From positions 62,001 through 126,000 of the forward strand of contig CAKRJP010000001.1 of the NCBI GenBank assembly GCA_934351835.1: 64,000 bases of DNA, written 5' to 3'. Made by a program: the position numbers and the translations under genes. The number at the start of each line of letters is the position of its first letter. The stretch's first letter is position 1. Under the pieces are notes generated by a model that saw nothing but the letters and a program-made list of their open reading frames with translations, did no database searches and was not told where the DNA came from. This DNA is from an uncultured Lachnospiraceae bacterium (lineage in GTDB: Bacteria; Bacillota; Clostridia; Lachnospirales; Lachnospiraceae). Below are positions 17,059-25,862 of the stretch, one piece after another.

Positions 17059-18795
17059 ATGGAGAAAGATATCAAAGGGAAACTTGGAAAAGTAAAGAAT
17101 TTTGCACCGATGTTATCTGCCGTGCTTGTGGGAACCTGCGTGGTCAGTTCACTGAGCGGATACAAAGCTCCTGTATTTGCGGAAGAACAGGAAACAGATG
17201 GAACCGGACAGGACACTAAGACAGAAGATGCAAAAAAGGCAAATACTGCAAAAGGAAGTTTTGACCTGACAGATGGCGTGTATCAGGGAACCGGAACCGG
17301 TTACGCCGGAGATATAACGGTGGCTGTCCAGATAAAGAATAAGCAGATTGTTTCTATTGATATTTTGAGTGAATCAGATGATGATGCTTTCTTTAGCCGG
17401 GCAAAGGCAGTCATCGACCGGATTTTGGATAAGCAGAGCCTGGATGTAGATACAGTATCGGGAGCAACATTCAGCTCGAAAGGAATTATCAGTGCGGTGA
17501 AAAATGCGCTGACCGGTGAAAAAGACAGTGGAGAGACCGGCGCATCACAGTCTGGAAATACAGCGGCGGCCGGAAGTTCCAAAACAGTAGAAACGGTTGC
17601 GGATGCGGCGTCTTACAAAGATGGAACTTACTATGGAACCGGAACCGGATTCGGCGGTGAATTGAAAGTAAAAGTAGTGATCAGTGGTGGCAAGATTACT
17701 TCCATAGATATCGTTGAGACCAGCGATGGAAGTTCCTATATCAGCAAAGCTTCCGGTGTGATCAGCAGCATTTTATCTTCCCAGAGTACCAACGTGGATA
17801 CGGTATCGGGGGCAACTTATAGTTCTGTGGGAATTATTCAGGCAGTGCGGGCGGCACTTGTGCAGGCGGCAGTGACAGACAGCTCTTCTGGAAGTGGTTC
17901 TTCATCAACGGGAAATAACAACAGCAGTAATAATTCCGGAGCGATTAAGGGAACCGTTCCGTATATCGACGGAATCTACCGTGGAACTGCAGAAGGCTAC
18001 AATGGCAATGTCAGTGTAGATGTGGTGATTCAGGATAAGACAATCAAAGCCATTTTAGTGGCAGATACTTCCGACGATGAGCAATTCTTTAACCGTGCGA
18101 TGACGGTTCTGAAAAATATTTTGAAAAAGCAAAATACAGATGTGGACACGGTATCAGGAGCAACCTACAGTTCTAAAGGACTTTTAAATGCGGTGAAAAA
18201 TGCATTAAAAGAAGCAGAGCGTGCAACGAAAGGTGAAAAGCCGGAAGTGCAGAAACCGGATGTGACGGCACTGGAACAGAAGATTGCAGAGGCAGAGGCG
18301 TTGGATGAAGAAGTATATACCGAAAAAAGCTGGTCCGCATTACAGGTAAGACTCCAGGATGCGAAAGAGGCATTGGAGTCAGAGAGCCAGACAGAAGTTG
18401 ACAAGGCGGTGGATAACCTCCAGAAAGCCATGAACGCACTGGAGAAAAAAGAAGAAGATCCGGAATCTGTTTACAAAGACGGAGCGTACACGGTAACCGT
18501 TCCGTGCTATCCGGACGAGGATGAAGATTTCGACCAGTATAACCTGACATTGACGGTGACAATCAGAGATGACAAGATTGTAGGAATCACGGATGTCAGC
18601 GGAGATGGAGGTTCCGGAAATAACCGGTACATCAAATACGCCGCCGTATCCGGGAATAAAGGCACAGAGAGTGTTGTGACCCAGGTGGTGAATAAAGGAA
18701 CACTGGACGGTATCGACGCAGTCAGCGGTGCAACCTGTACGTCCAATTCAATTCTTGAGGGATGTAAGCTGGCTCTGGAAAAAGCAAAACGATAG
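17059..18795 (+). CDS. Exported protein with four FMN-binding domains
   Basis: A 578-residue extracytoplasmic redox carrier. A signal or anchor segment (FAPMLSAVLVGTCVVSSLSG) is followed by four FMN_bind modules. Their flavinylation motifs are SGAT with acceptor Thr near residues 137, 253, 369 and 559. Three are in the full form DTVSGATxSS; the fourth is DAVSGATCTS. A FIVAR-like helical segment (VTALEQKIAEAEALDEEVY) lies between modules 3 and 4. There is no sorting signal, so it is probably held by its N-terminal segment or released. It lies 31 bases after apbE and before a single-domain FMN protein. Covalent binding of up to four FMN is inferred from the motifs and the neighbouring ApbE. Confidence 0.92.
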   Translation: MEKDIKGKLGKVKNFAPMLSAVLVGTCVVSSLSGYKAPVFAEEQETDGTGQDTKTEDAKKANTAKGSFDLTDGVYQGTGTGYAGDITVAVQIKNKQIVSIDILSESDDDAFFSRAKAVIDRILDKQSLDVDTVSGATFSSKGIISAVKNALTGEKDSGETGASQSGNTAAAGSSKTVETVADAASYKDGTYYGTGTGFGGELKVKVVISGGKITSIDIVETSDGSSYISKASGVISSILSSQSTNVDTVSGATYSSVGIIQAVRAALVQAAVTDSSSGSGSSSTGNNNSSNNSGAIKGTVPYIDGIYRGTAEGYNGNVSVDVVIQDKTIKAILVADTSDDEQFFNRAMTVLKNILKKQNTDVDTVSGATYSSKGLLNAVKNALKEAERATKGEKPEVQKPDVTALEQKIAEAEALDEEVYTEKSWSALQVRLQDAKEALESESQTEVDKAVDNLQKAMNALEKKEEDPESVYKDGAYTVTVPCYPDEDEDFDQYNLTLTVTIRDDKIVGITDVSGDGGSGNNRYIKYAAVSGNKGTESVVTQVVNKGTLDGIDAVSGATCTSNSILEGCKLALEKAKR

Positions 18796-18814
18796 GAAAT
18801 AAAGGAAAAGTAAT

Positions 18815-19249
18815 ATGCAGAAATTTTGGATCAGAGTGTGCAGTCTGATAGCGGTTGTGGCAATTATATTTGCTTACAACAATACGCTTTCGGCGAGAGC
18901 AAAAGATGAAGAAATAGCAAAATTAAATGCAGAGCTAAAGTCCGCGGACAGCAGTGACAATGAAAGTTCCGGTGCAAACAAATATAAAGACGGAACATAT
19001 GAGGGGGAGGCCGATGGTTTTGGCGGAACCATCTCCGTAGAAGTAAAGGTCGAGAAACATAAGATCTCAGCAATCAATATTGTATCTGCGGAAAAAGAAG
19101 ACGGAGCATATCTTGCAATGGCAGAAGATATTATCCCGACGATCATTGATGCCCAGAGCGCAGATGTGGATACGGTCAGCGGCGCGACATTTAGCTCGAC
19201 GGGAATTAAAAATGCGACAGAAGAGGCTTTGAAGAAGGCGGTAGAGTAA
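18815..19249 (+). CDS. Membrane-anchored single-domain FMN-binding protein
   Basis: A 144-residue protein with an N-terminal membrane anchor (IRVCSLIAVVAIIFAYNN), a short charged coiled region (AKDEEIAKLNAELKS) and one FMN_bind domain. That domain starts YKDGTYEGEADGFGGTI and carries DTVSGATFSS, acceptor Thr near 125. It probably passes electrons between the membrane Fe-S protein encoded next and the four-site carrier encoded before it. The next gene starts one base after its stop, so translation is coupled. Confidence 0.92.
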   Translation: MQKFWIRVCSLIAVVAIIFAYNNTLSARAKDEEIAKLNAELKSADSSDNESSGANKYKDGTYEGEADGFGGTISVEVKVEKHKISAINIVSAEKEDGAYLAMAEDIIPTIIDAQSADVDTVSGATFSSTGIKNATEEALKKAVE

Positions 19250-19250
19250 G

Positions 19251-20126
19251 GTGAAAAAACTAGATATACATAATCTTTCGAAAAAAGAAATTCAAAAAAT
19301 ACATACAAGAGTGAGAGCTGTGATCCAGTTATTGTTCTTTTTGTTCATTCCGTCTGTATATACGTCGGCATTTGCAGGAATCAAATATATCTTTACCCAG
19401 ATTGGGAATGGAGAGATGGTGGAGTACACAAGTTTTGTGGCGGTGCTCACAGTCATCTGTGCTTATACCATCGTGTTTGGCAGATTCTTTTGTGGATTTG
19501 CCTGTGCATTCGGAAGTCTGGGGGATGCTGTTCATGCGATCTATGTAGCGGTGTGTAAGAAATTGAAGAAGAAACCGCTTAAGATCGGGGATCAGGCATC
19601 GGCAAAACTGACTTATGTAAAATATGGGATTTTGATCATTATCGTGTTGATGTGCTATGCCGGCGTATATTCTAAGGCACAGGGCACAAGCCCGTGGGAT
19701 GTATTCTCCATGCTGCATGCAGGTAATTTCAAACTTGGAAAATACATGATTGGACTGGTGTTGCTGATCGCAATCATCATCGGAATGTGTGTAAAAGAAA
19801 GATTTTTCTGCAGGTTCTTATGTCCGATGGGAGCAGTATTTTCATTACTTCCGGTACTGCCGGGATTTGCGCTCCACAGAGACAGAGAAAATTGTATCAA
19901 AGGCTGCAGCGCCTGTACCAGAAAATGTCCATCGGATATAGAACTTCCGGCGGAAGGGACGATGGATGTATCCGGTGACTGTTTCCAGTGCCAGAAATGT
20001 ATAGATACATGCCCGAAAGGAAATATACATTGTGGCATAAAGAAAATCAAAGGAAATGAAGTATGGTTTACACTGATCCGGGCAGTGATTCTATTGGGGA
20101 TCTGTGTGTGGCTGAATCTGATTTAA
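19251..20126 (+). CDS. NapH-like membrane protein with two 4Fe-4S clusters
   Basis: A 291-residue integral membrane electron carrier. About five membrane spans are visible, with the paired CxxxC(P/A) segments FFCGFACAFGS and FFCRFLCPMGA typical of the NapH/NosR/CcoG group. A C-terminal ferredoxin-like domain follows: CIKGCSACTRKCP and CFQCQKCIDTCPKG, enough for two 4Fe-4S clusters. It starts at GTG 19251, one base after the previous stop. It is the likely entry point moving electrons from the membrane to the external flavin proteins. Its own electron donor is not in the window: no Rnf or NDH-2 gene was seen. Confidence 0.9.
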   Translation: MKKLDIHNLSKKEIQKIHTRVRAVIQLLFFLFIPSVYTSAFAGIKYIFTQIGNGEMVEYTSFVAVLTVICAYTIVFGRFFCGFACAFGSLGDAVHAIYVAVCKKLKKKPLKIGDQASAKLTYVKYGILIIIVLMCYAGVYSKAQGTSPWDVFSMLHAGNFKLGKYMIGLVLLIAIIIGMCVKERFFCRFLCPMGAVFSLLPVLPGFALHRDRENCIKGCSACTRKCPSDIELPAEGTMDVSGDCFQCQKCIDTCPKGNIHCGIKKIKGNEVWFTLIRAVILLGICVWLNLI

Positions 20127-20199
20127 GGTTCAGCTTTTAAAAAGATTATAAGTTAGCAGAAGCTAATTAATAATAAATATTATCATTAAGGAGGACTAT

Positions 20200-23100
20200 A
20201 TGAGAAGGAAAGATTTATGGACAAAAACGTTGACTGCGGTACTTGCGGCAGCAATGGTAACCAGCGTAAGCCCGGCAGTTCCGGCATTTGCGGTAACAGG
20301 AAACCAGGTGGCAGCAGACGGAACATATACAAGCACAAAGCATGTTGCGAGAACGCAGGATGATGACGAAGCAGAAAATGAGTGGGATGAATATGATGTA
20401 AAAGTCGATCTGACTGTAAAAGATGGAAAGATTTCTGACATTGTTGCAACTCCAATGAACGGATACAATGAGACTGATAATAAAAGCTATTTTGAAAAGG
20501 CATATTCTAAAACAAAAGGAATTAAAACTAAATTAGTAGGTCAGGATGCAACTGAAGGTACAATTAATAACTGGGATACTGTAACCCAGGCAACGCGTAC
20601 TTCAAAAGCATTAAAAGAAGCTGCACTGGAAGCAATTCAGTCTGCTTCAGAAGCAGGTGCAATCAGTACAACTTCTCTGGAAGATGCAATCAAGGCTGCA
20701 GAAGCTAAAAAAGAAGCTGATTATACAGCAGACAGCTGGAAAGCAATGCAGGATGCATTGACAAAGGCTAAAGAAGCACTTGACAAGAAAGAATCCCAGG
20801 ATGCAGTAGACAGTGCAACAAAGGCATTGAATGATGCTGTAGATGCATTGAAGGAAGCTTCAGAGTATTCATATGTTTATGCGGGAATGACATGGTCAGA
20901 GTACTGGCAGAATGAAGATGTACAGAATGCAGGAAGTACAGCATCATCTGATACAAAAGACTCCCATGGTGAGTATGATAAGGGAGCATTCGATGCAGTC
21001 ACAAGAGCAACAACAAACCATGGACTTCACAGAGGAAGTTTCCAGTGTAATGCAGTAATTGAGATGAAAGATGGAACATCTTATAATCTTGCATACTGGA
21101 AGGATCAGACAACATTTGTAACAACAGAAGGACAGGAAGTTGCAATTGGTGATATCAAAGCCAATATCAATGATTACAAAGTAACAGGACTTAAGTATGT
21201 ACCGGTAAAAGTAAAGACATCTGATCTTGATGCGTTAAAAGCCAAATATACAGTAGTAGAGAATGGTGGAACATTAAAAGGCGGATACGGAGAAGGAAAA
21301 TTAAGTTCCTATGAAGTTACAGCAGAAGTAACAGAAAATACAAATGGATTAAAAGAAGCAACAAAGAAAGAGGACGGAAGTTTTGAATTCTCAGCAAGAA
21401 AGAATGACGGAACAGACTCCGGACTGAAAGATGTCAGCTTAAAGAAAGCAGATGTAACACCATCAGTAAGAAAAACAACTGATGAGAGTAAAAATACAGG
21501 AGCATACGGAGATTTCCTGAGAGTCGATCTGGATGGAAACTACGGAGATCTTGGAGCAAATATGCAGGCAGTAGAATGGACATACTATGGTTCAGACAGC
21601 AGCCGTACAACACCTGTAGCAACATATGGAACAAAGTTTGCATCAGATAACTGGATGCATAAATCAATGGGAATCCAGCTTGGACTTACAGAATCAGAGA
21701 GATGCCAGTTACCGGCAGGAACAGATGGAACAGGATACTGGAAACTGACAGTATACGCCCTTGGATATGAGGACTATACATATGAGTTCGAAGTAGGAGC
21801 AGATAACCTTGCATCAGAAGAGAAAGAAGCAAGTGCAGAAGACATTGCGGCATTACAGGCAAAAGTAGATGAGGCAGATAAGCTGAAAGAAGCTGATTAC
21901 ACAGCAGAGAGCTGGGCAAATCTGAAGACAGAACTGGATGAGTCAAAAGAACTGCTTGCCAAAGATAAAAAGCTGGAAGCAGAAGTAAAAGAGCAGGTAA
22001 CACATCTGACAGAGGCAATCGAAAAACTTGAGAAAGCAGCTTCAGAGTATTCATATGTTTATGTGGGAATGACATGGTCAGAGTACTGGCAGAATGAAGA
22101 TGTACAGAATGCAGGAAGTACAGCATCATCTGATACAAAAGACTCCCATGGTGAGTATGATAAGGGAGCATTCGATGCAGTCACAAGAGCAACAACAAAC
22201 CATGGACTTCACAGAGGAAGTTTCCAGTGTAATGCAGTAATTGAGATGAAAGATGGAACATCTTATAATCTTGCATACTGGAAGGATCAGACAACATTTG
22301 TAACAACAGAAGGACAGGAAGTTGCAATTGGTGATATCAAAGCCAATATCAATGATTACAAAGTAACAGGACTTAAGTATGTACCGGTAAAAGTAAAGAC
22401 ATCTGATCTTGATGCGTTAAAAGCCAAATATACAGTAGTAGAGAATGGTGGAACATTAAAAGGCGGATACGGAGAAGGAAAATTAAGTTCCTATGAAGTT
22501 ACAGCAGAAGTAACAGAAAATACAAATGGATTAAAAGAAGCAACAAAGAAAGAGGACGGAAGTTTTGAATTCTCAGCAAGAAAGAATGACGGAACAGACT
22601 CCGGACTGAAAGATGTCAGCTTAAAGAAAGCAGATGTAACACCATCAGTAAGAAAAACAACTGATGAGAGTAAAAATACAGGAGCATACGGAGATTTCCT
22701 GAGAGTCGATCTGGATGGAAACTACGGAGATCTTGGAGCAAATATGCAGGCAGTAGAATGGACATACTATGGTTCAGACAGCAGCCGTACAACACCTGTA
22801 GCAACATATGGAACAAAGTTTGCATCAGATAACTGGATGCATAAATCAATGGGAATCCAGCTTGGACTTACAGAATCAGAGAGATGCCAGTTACCGGCAG
22901 GAACAGATGGAACAGGATACTGGAAACTGACAGTATACGCCCTTGGATATGAGGACTATACATATGAGTTCGAAGTAGGAGCAGATAACCTTGCATTAGA
23001 AGAGAAAGAGGCAAGTGCAGAAGACCTTGCGGCATTACAGGCAAAAGTAGATGAGGCAGATAAGCTGAAAGAAGCTGATTACACAGCAGAAAGCTGGGCA

Positions 23101-24018
23101 AATCTTCAGACAGAGCTTCAGGAGTCAAAAGATCTGCTTGCAAAAGATAAGCCACTGGAAGCAGAAGTAAAAGAGCAGACAACACATCTGACAGAGGCAA
23201 TCGAAAATCTGAAGAAAGCAGACGTTGACACTTCTAAATTAGAGGAGTCAGTAAAGAAAGCTGATACTCTGAAAGAAAGTGACTATACAGCAGAGAGCTG
23301 GGCAGCATTCCAGAGTGCATATGCAAAAGCGAAAGCAGCATTAGAGGCGAAAGACAGCGTAACAGCAGTTAAAGAGGCACAGGCAGAATTAGATCAGGCG
23401 ATTGCAGCACTTTCACAGAAAGCAGCAGACAAGGCAGCGTTAAATGACACTGTACAGGCAATAGAAAATGAAGGCTATAAAGAGTCTGATTACACGAAAG
23501 ACAGCTGGAAAGCATTACAGGATGCATTGAAGACAGCAAAAGAAGTAATGGAAAAAGATTCTCCGTTACAGTCTGAAGTAGATGCAGCAAATGATGCACT
23601 TGCCAAAGCAGTTGAAGGACTGGAAGTACCAAATACAGCATCTATCGATAAAGCAATCAAAGATGCAGAAGCTCTGAAAGAGAGTGACTACACAGCAGAC
23701 AGCTGGAAAGCATTACAGACAGCACTTCAGAATGCAAAGACAGCATTAGAAGAAAAGAAGAGCCAGGCAGCATTGGACGATGCAGCAAACAAACTGAATG
23801 AAGCAATCCGTGGACTTAAGAAGAAGTCAGCAAGCAGCACAGCAACTTCTTCAACAAGCAAAGGAAATACAACAGGTTCAGGAACAGCAGCATCCGGAAA
23901 CAAAGGCGTTAAGACTGGAGATACAGCTAATGTATTAGGCCTTTTAGGAGCAGCAGTAGCATCATTAGGAGCAGCAGGAACATCATTAAGATTCAGAAGA
24001 AAAAATAAAAAGAAATAA
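20200..24018 (+). CDS. Large wall-anchored protein with two Tp47-like modules and FIVAR-like repeats
   Basis: A 1272-residue surface protein behind AAGGAGG. Order: signal peptide ending VPAFA; a degenerate FMN_bind-like domain (about 35-155) with DTVTQATRTS where DTVSGATxSS is expected; a FIVAR-like helical module; Tp47-like module 1 (about 222-537); FIVAR; Tp47-like module 2 (about 616-931); four FIVAR-like modules; sorting signal VKTGDTAN, hydrophobic span and RRKNKKK tail. The repeated module resembles Treponema pallidum lipoprotein Tp47 as recalled: FDAVTRATTNHG versus FDAVSRATHGHG, VTENTNGLK, SFEFSARK versus DSFSARK, YYGSDSS and ATYGTK. Tp47-like proteins are described as penicillin-binding, but a role here is unproven. 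As the last gene of the flavin operon it could bind a ligand or acceptor at the surface. Confidence 0.8.
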   Translation: MRRKDLWTKTLTAVLAAAMVTSVSPAVPAFAVTGNQVAADGTYTSTKHVARTQDDDEAENEWDEYDVKVDLTVKDGKISDIVATPMNGYNETDNKSYFEKAYSKTKGIKTKLVGQDATEGTINNWDTVTQATRTSKALKEAALEAIQSASEAGAISTTSLEDAIKAAEAKKEADYTADSWKAMQDALTKAKEALDKKESQDAVDSATKALNDAVDALKEASEYSYVYAGMTWSEYWQNEDVQNAGSTASSDTKDSHGEYDKGAFDAVTRATTNHGLHRGSFQCNAVIEMKDGTSYNLAYWKDQTTFVTTEGQEVAIGDIKANINDYKVTGLKYVPVKVKTSDLDALKAKYTVVENGGTLKGGYGEGKLSSYEVTAEVTENTNGLKEATKKEDGSFEFSARKNDGTDSGLKDVSLKKADVTPSVRKTTDESKNTGAYGDFLRVDLDGNYGDLGANMQAVEWTYYGSDSSRTTPVATYGTKFASDNWMHKSMGIQLGLTESERCQLPAGTDGTGYWKLTVYALGYEDYTYEFEVGADNLASEEKEASAEDIAALQAKVDEADKLKEADYTAESWANLKTELDESKELLAKDKKLEAEVKEQVTHLTEAIEKLEKAASEYSYVYVGMTWSEYWQNEDVQNAGSTASSDTKDSHGEYDKGAFDAVTRATTNHGLHRGSFQCNAVIEMKDGTSYNLAYWKDQTTFVTTEGQEVAIGDIKANINDYKVTGLKYVPVKVKTSDLDALKAKYTVVENGGTLKGGYGEGKLSSYEVTAEVTENTNGLKEATKKEDGSFEFSARKNDGTDSGLKDVSLKKADVTPSVRKTTDESKNTGAYGDFLRVDLDGNYGDLGANMQAVEWTYYGSDSSRTTPVATYGTKFASDNWMHKSMGIQLGLTESERCQLPAGTDGTGYWKLTVYALGYEDYTYEFEVGADNLALEEKEASAEDLAALQAKVDEADKLKEADYTAESWANLQTELQESKDLLAKDKPLEAEVKEQTTHLTEAIENLKKADVDTSKLEESVKKADTLKESDYTAESWAAFQSAYAKAKAALEAKDSVTAVKEAQAELDQAIAALSQKAADKAALNDTVQAIENEGYKESDYTKDSWKALQDALKTAKEVMEKDSPLQSEVDAANDALAKAVEGLEVPNTASIDKAIKDAEALKESDYTADSWKALQTALQNAKTALEEKKSQAALDDAANKLNEAIRGLKKKSASSTATSSTSKGNTTGSGTAASGNKGVKTGDTANVLGLLGAAVASLGAAGTSLRFRRKNKKK
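20857..23213 (+). repeat. 1182-bp tandem duplication, two copies, nearly identical
   Basis: Sequence from 20857 recurs from 22039 in frame (offset 1182 bp, 394 codons). Over the first 950 bp or so the copies are almost base-for-base identical; a C/T difference gives YAGM versus YVGM. The following FIVAR-like part has more changes. Silent positions have not drifted, which indicates a recent duplication or ongoing gene conversion. Confidence 0.92.
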
Positions 24019-24042
24019 GCACTAGCATTTTTGATACCAAAT

Positions 24043-24071
24043 TTGACAATGAGTTCCTTCTATGTTAAAGT
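24043..24071 (+). promoter_or_regulatory. Promoter of the Lys/Ala-rich small protein gene
   Basis: TTGACA at 24043-24048 and TAAAGT at 24066-24071, spacing 17 bp, ahead of an AGGAGG site and ATG 24125. It suggests this gene is transcribed separately from the flavin operon. Confidence 0.55.
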
Positions 24072-24124
24072 GTCAAAGGTAGAGTGGAAATCAATTCCAG
24101 TCTTTATAGGAGGAATTCATTAAA

Positions 24125-24592
24125 ATGAGAAAAAAGAGAACAAGTGAAGTTAAGACAAATGCGAAGAACACAGTAAAAGAAGTTTCAAAAGATCTGAAGG
24201 ATAAAATGAATGCTCCAGTTGTTGAAAAGGCAAAAGAGACAGTAAAAGAGGCGGCACAGAAGACAGAGACAACTGTTAAAGCAGCAACTAAGACAGCAAA
24301 GGCAACGACCAAGGCTGTAAAAGAAACTACGAAGGAAGCGACCAAAGCAGTGAAAGAGACTACGAAGGCAGTAAAAGAGACAGCCAGAACCAGAGTCGGT
24401 GCTGTGAACCTTGAGATTTTCGAGACAAATGTAACAGTAGATGCTGTAAAGAAAGCAGTAAAAAATGATGCGGCAGAGAAGGGACTTGCAGGAAGCATTG
24501 TCATTTACCTGAATGCTGAAGAGAGAGCTGCTTACTATACAGTAGACGGAGTAGGATCAGAAGACTATAAAGTTGATCTGACTGCTTTATAA
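24125..24592 (+). CDS. Lys/Ala/Thr-rich protein with DUF6465-like C-terminus
   Basis: A 155-residue protein. Residues 1-95 are low complexity, Lys/Ala/Thr-rich and strongly basic with KETTK and VKETA repeats, like a histone H1 tail. The C-terminal 60 residues form a compact domain: VNLEIFETNVTVDAVKKAV, GSIVIYLNAEERAAYYTVDG, KVDL. This recalls DUF6465 of Lachnospiraceae, an assignment from memory. No signal peptide or membrane span. Possible DNA or polyanion binding through the basic tail is inference. A good AGGAGG site precedes it and a terminator follows. Confidence 0.7.
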   Translation: MRKKRTSEVKTNAKNTVKEVSKDLKDKMNAPVVEKAKETVKEAAQKTETTVKAATKTAKATTKAVKETTKEATKAVKETTKAVKETARTRVGAVNLEIFETNVTVDAVKKAVKNDAAEKGLAGSIVIYLNAEERAAYYTVDGVGSEDYKVDLTAL

Positions 24593-24626
24593 GCATACAT
24601 AAGATTTTATAAAAGTACATGTGACT

Positions 24627-24663
24627 AAAAATCCCTCAGCGTATTATGCACCGGGGGATTTTT
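24627..24663. terminator. Bidirectional terminator
   Basis: 11-bp stem AAAAATCCCTC / GGGGGATTTTT (one G-T pair) with T-rich flanks on both strands. It ends the small-protein gene on the plus strand and may also stop readthrough from the minus-strand uronate operon. Confidence 0.82.
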
Positions 24664-24675
24664 GCATATATATAA

Positions 24676-24701
24676 ACGGAGCAGGCCTACGCCCGCTCCG
24701 T
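24676..24701 (-). terminator. GC-rich hairpin at the 3' end of the uronate operon
   Basis: Stem ACGGAGC / GCTCCGT extended by GGC / GCC across a mismatch, about 52 bases after the kdgK stop. Read on the minus strand a short T-rich stretch (TTTATA) follows. Confidence 0.5.
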
Positions 24702-24752
24702 TCTGTGGTGTATGTTAAAAATTATATTGGGTTGGTTTGAGAAAGGGGAGAA

Positions 24753-25850
24753 CTATCTCTGTACTCTGGCGCCTGCGCCGCCCATGATAGCTTCTACTTC
24801 TTTCTTGCTTGCCATGGTAGTATCACCAGGGGTCGTCATAGCAAGTGCTCCGTGAGCTGCTCCGTAGTTTACTGCAAGCTCTGCGTTTTCTGTGGTCATC
24901 AGTCCGTAGATCAGTCCTGATGCAAAAGAATCTCCGCCTCCTACACGGTCCATGATCTCAAGTCCCTTGTAGTCTTTTGCTTTGTAGATCTCGCCGTCTG
25001 CCCAGCAGATCGCACTCCAGTCGTTGACTGTGGCTGTCTTAACCTCACGCAGTGTGGTTGCAACTGCTTTGAAGTTTGGATATGTCTTTGCAGCCTCGTT
25101 GATCATTTTCTTGTATCCTTCAAGATTCAGTTCTTTTAAGTCTGCGTCATTTCCTTCGATCTCAAATCCTAAGCAGGCTGTGAAATCTTCTTCGTTTCCG
25201 ATCATTACATCTACGTATTTTGCGATTTCTTTGTTGACTTCCTGTGCCTTTTCAATTCCACCGATGGCGCTCCACATAGATGGACGGTAGTTTAAGTCGT
25301 AAGATACGATGGTTCCGTATTTCTTAGCTGTCTTGATGGCTGCAAGTACAGTCTCGCATGACTGCTCTGACAATGCTGCGTAAATTCCGCCTGTGTGTAA
25401 CCAGCGTGCTCCGAGCTCACCAAAGATATAATCAAAATCAAAGTCTTCCGGTGTTGCTTTTGAGATGGCTGTGTTTGCACGGTCTGAGCATCCAACAGCT
25501 CCGCGGATACCGAATCCTCTCTCTGTGAAGTTGATTCCGTTTCTGCAGATACGTCCGATTCCGTCTGTCTTCATCCATTTGATAAGAGAAGTATCAACAC
25601 CACCCTGGAGGATGAAGTCTTCCATCAGCATACCAACTTCGTTATCTGCAAATGCTGTGATCACGCCTGTGTTCAGTCCGAAACATCTGCGGAGTCCGCG
25701 GACTACATTGTACTCTCCGCCGCCTTCCCATGCACGGAACTGTCTTGCAGTACGGATTCTTCCCTCGCCCGGGTCAAGTCTTAACATAACTTCTCCAAGA
25801 GAAACAGCATCAAATTTACATTCATTTTTTGGTCTTAAATTTAAATCCAT
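24753..25850 (-). CDS. kdgK: 2-dehydro-3-deoxygluconokinase, PfkB family
   Basis: Phosphorylates KDG to KDPG, the fourth catabolic step in hexuronate breakdown. The 365-residue product has the ribokinase-fold features AVSLGEVMLRLDPG at the N-terminus and RVGGGDSFASGLIYGL near the C-terminus, with the catalytic base Asp. The sugar is assigned from context: it is the last gene of the minus-strand set uxaA-uxaB-eda-kdgK and lies 12 bases after eda. Its AGGAGG site overlaps the end of eda. A different sugar kinase activity is possible but unlikely here. Confidence 0.92.
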   Translation of the reverse strand: MDLNLRPKNECKFDAVSLGEVMLRLDPGEGRIRTARQFRAWEGGGEYNVVRGLRRCFGLNTGVITAFADNEVGMLMEDFILQGGVDTSLIKWMKTDGIGRICRNGINFTERGFGIRGAVGCSDRANTAISKATPEDFDFDYIFGELGARWLHTGGIYAALSEQSCETVLAAIKTAKKYGTIVSYDLNYRPSMWSAIGGIEKAQEVNKEIAKYVDVMIGNEEDFTACLGFEIEGNDADLKELNLEGYKKMINEAAKTYPNFKAVATTLREVKTATVNDWSAICWADGEIYKAKDYKGLEIMDRVGGGDSFASGLIYGLMTTENAELAVNYGAAHGALAMTTPGDTTMASKKEVEAIMGGAGARVQR

Positions 25851-25862
25851 GATTATATCCTC

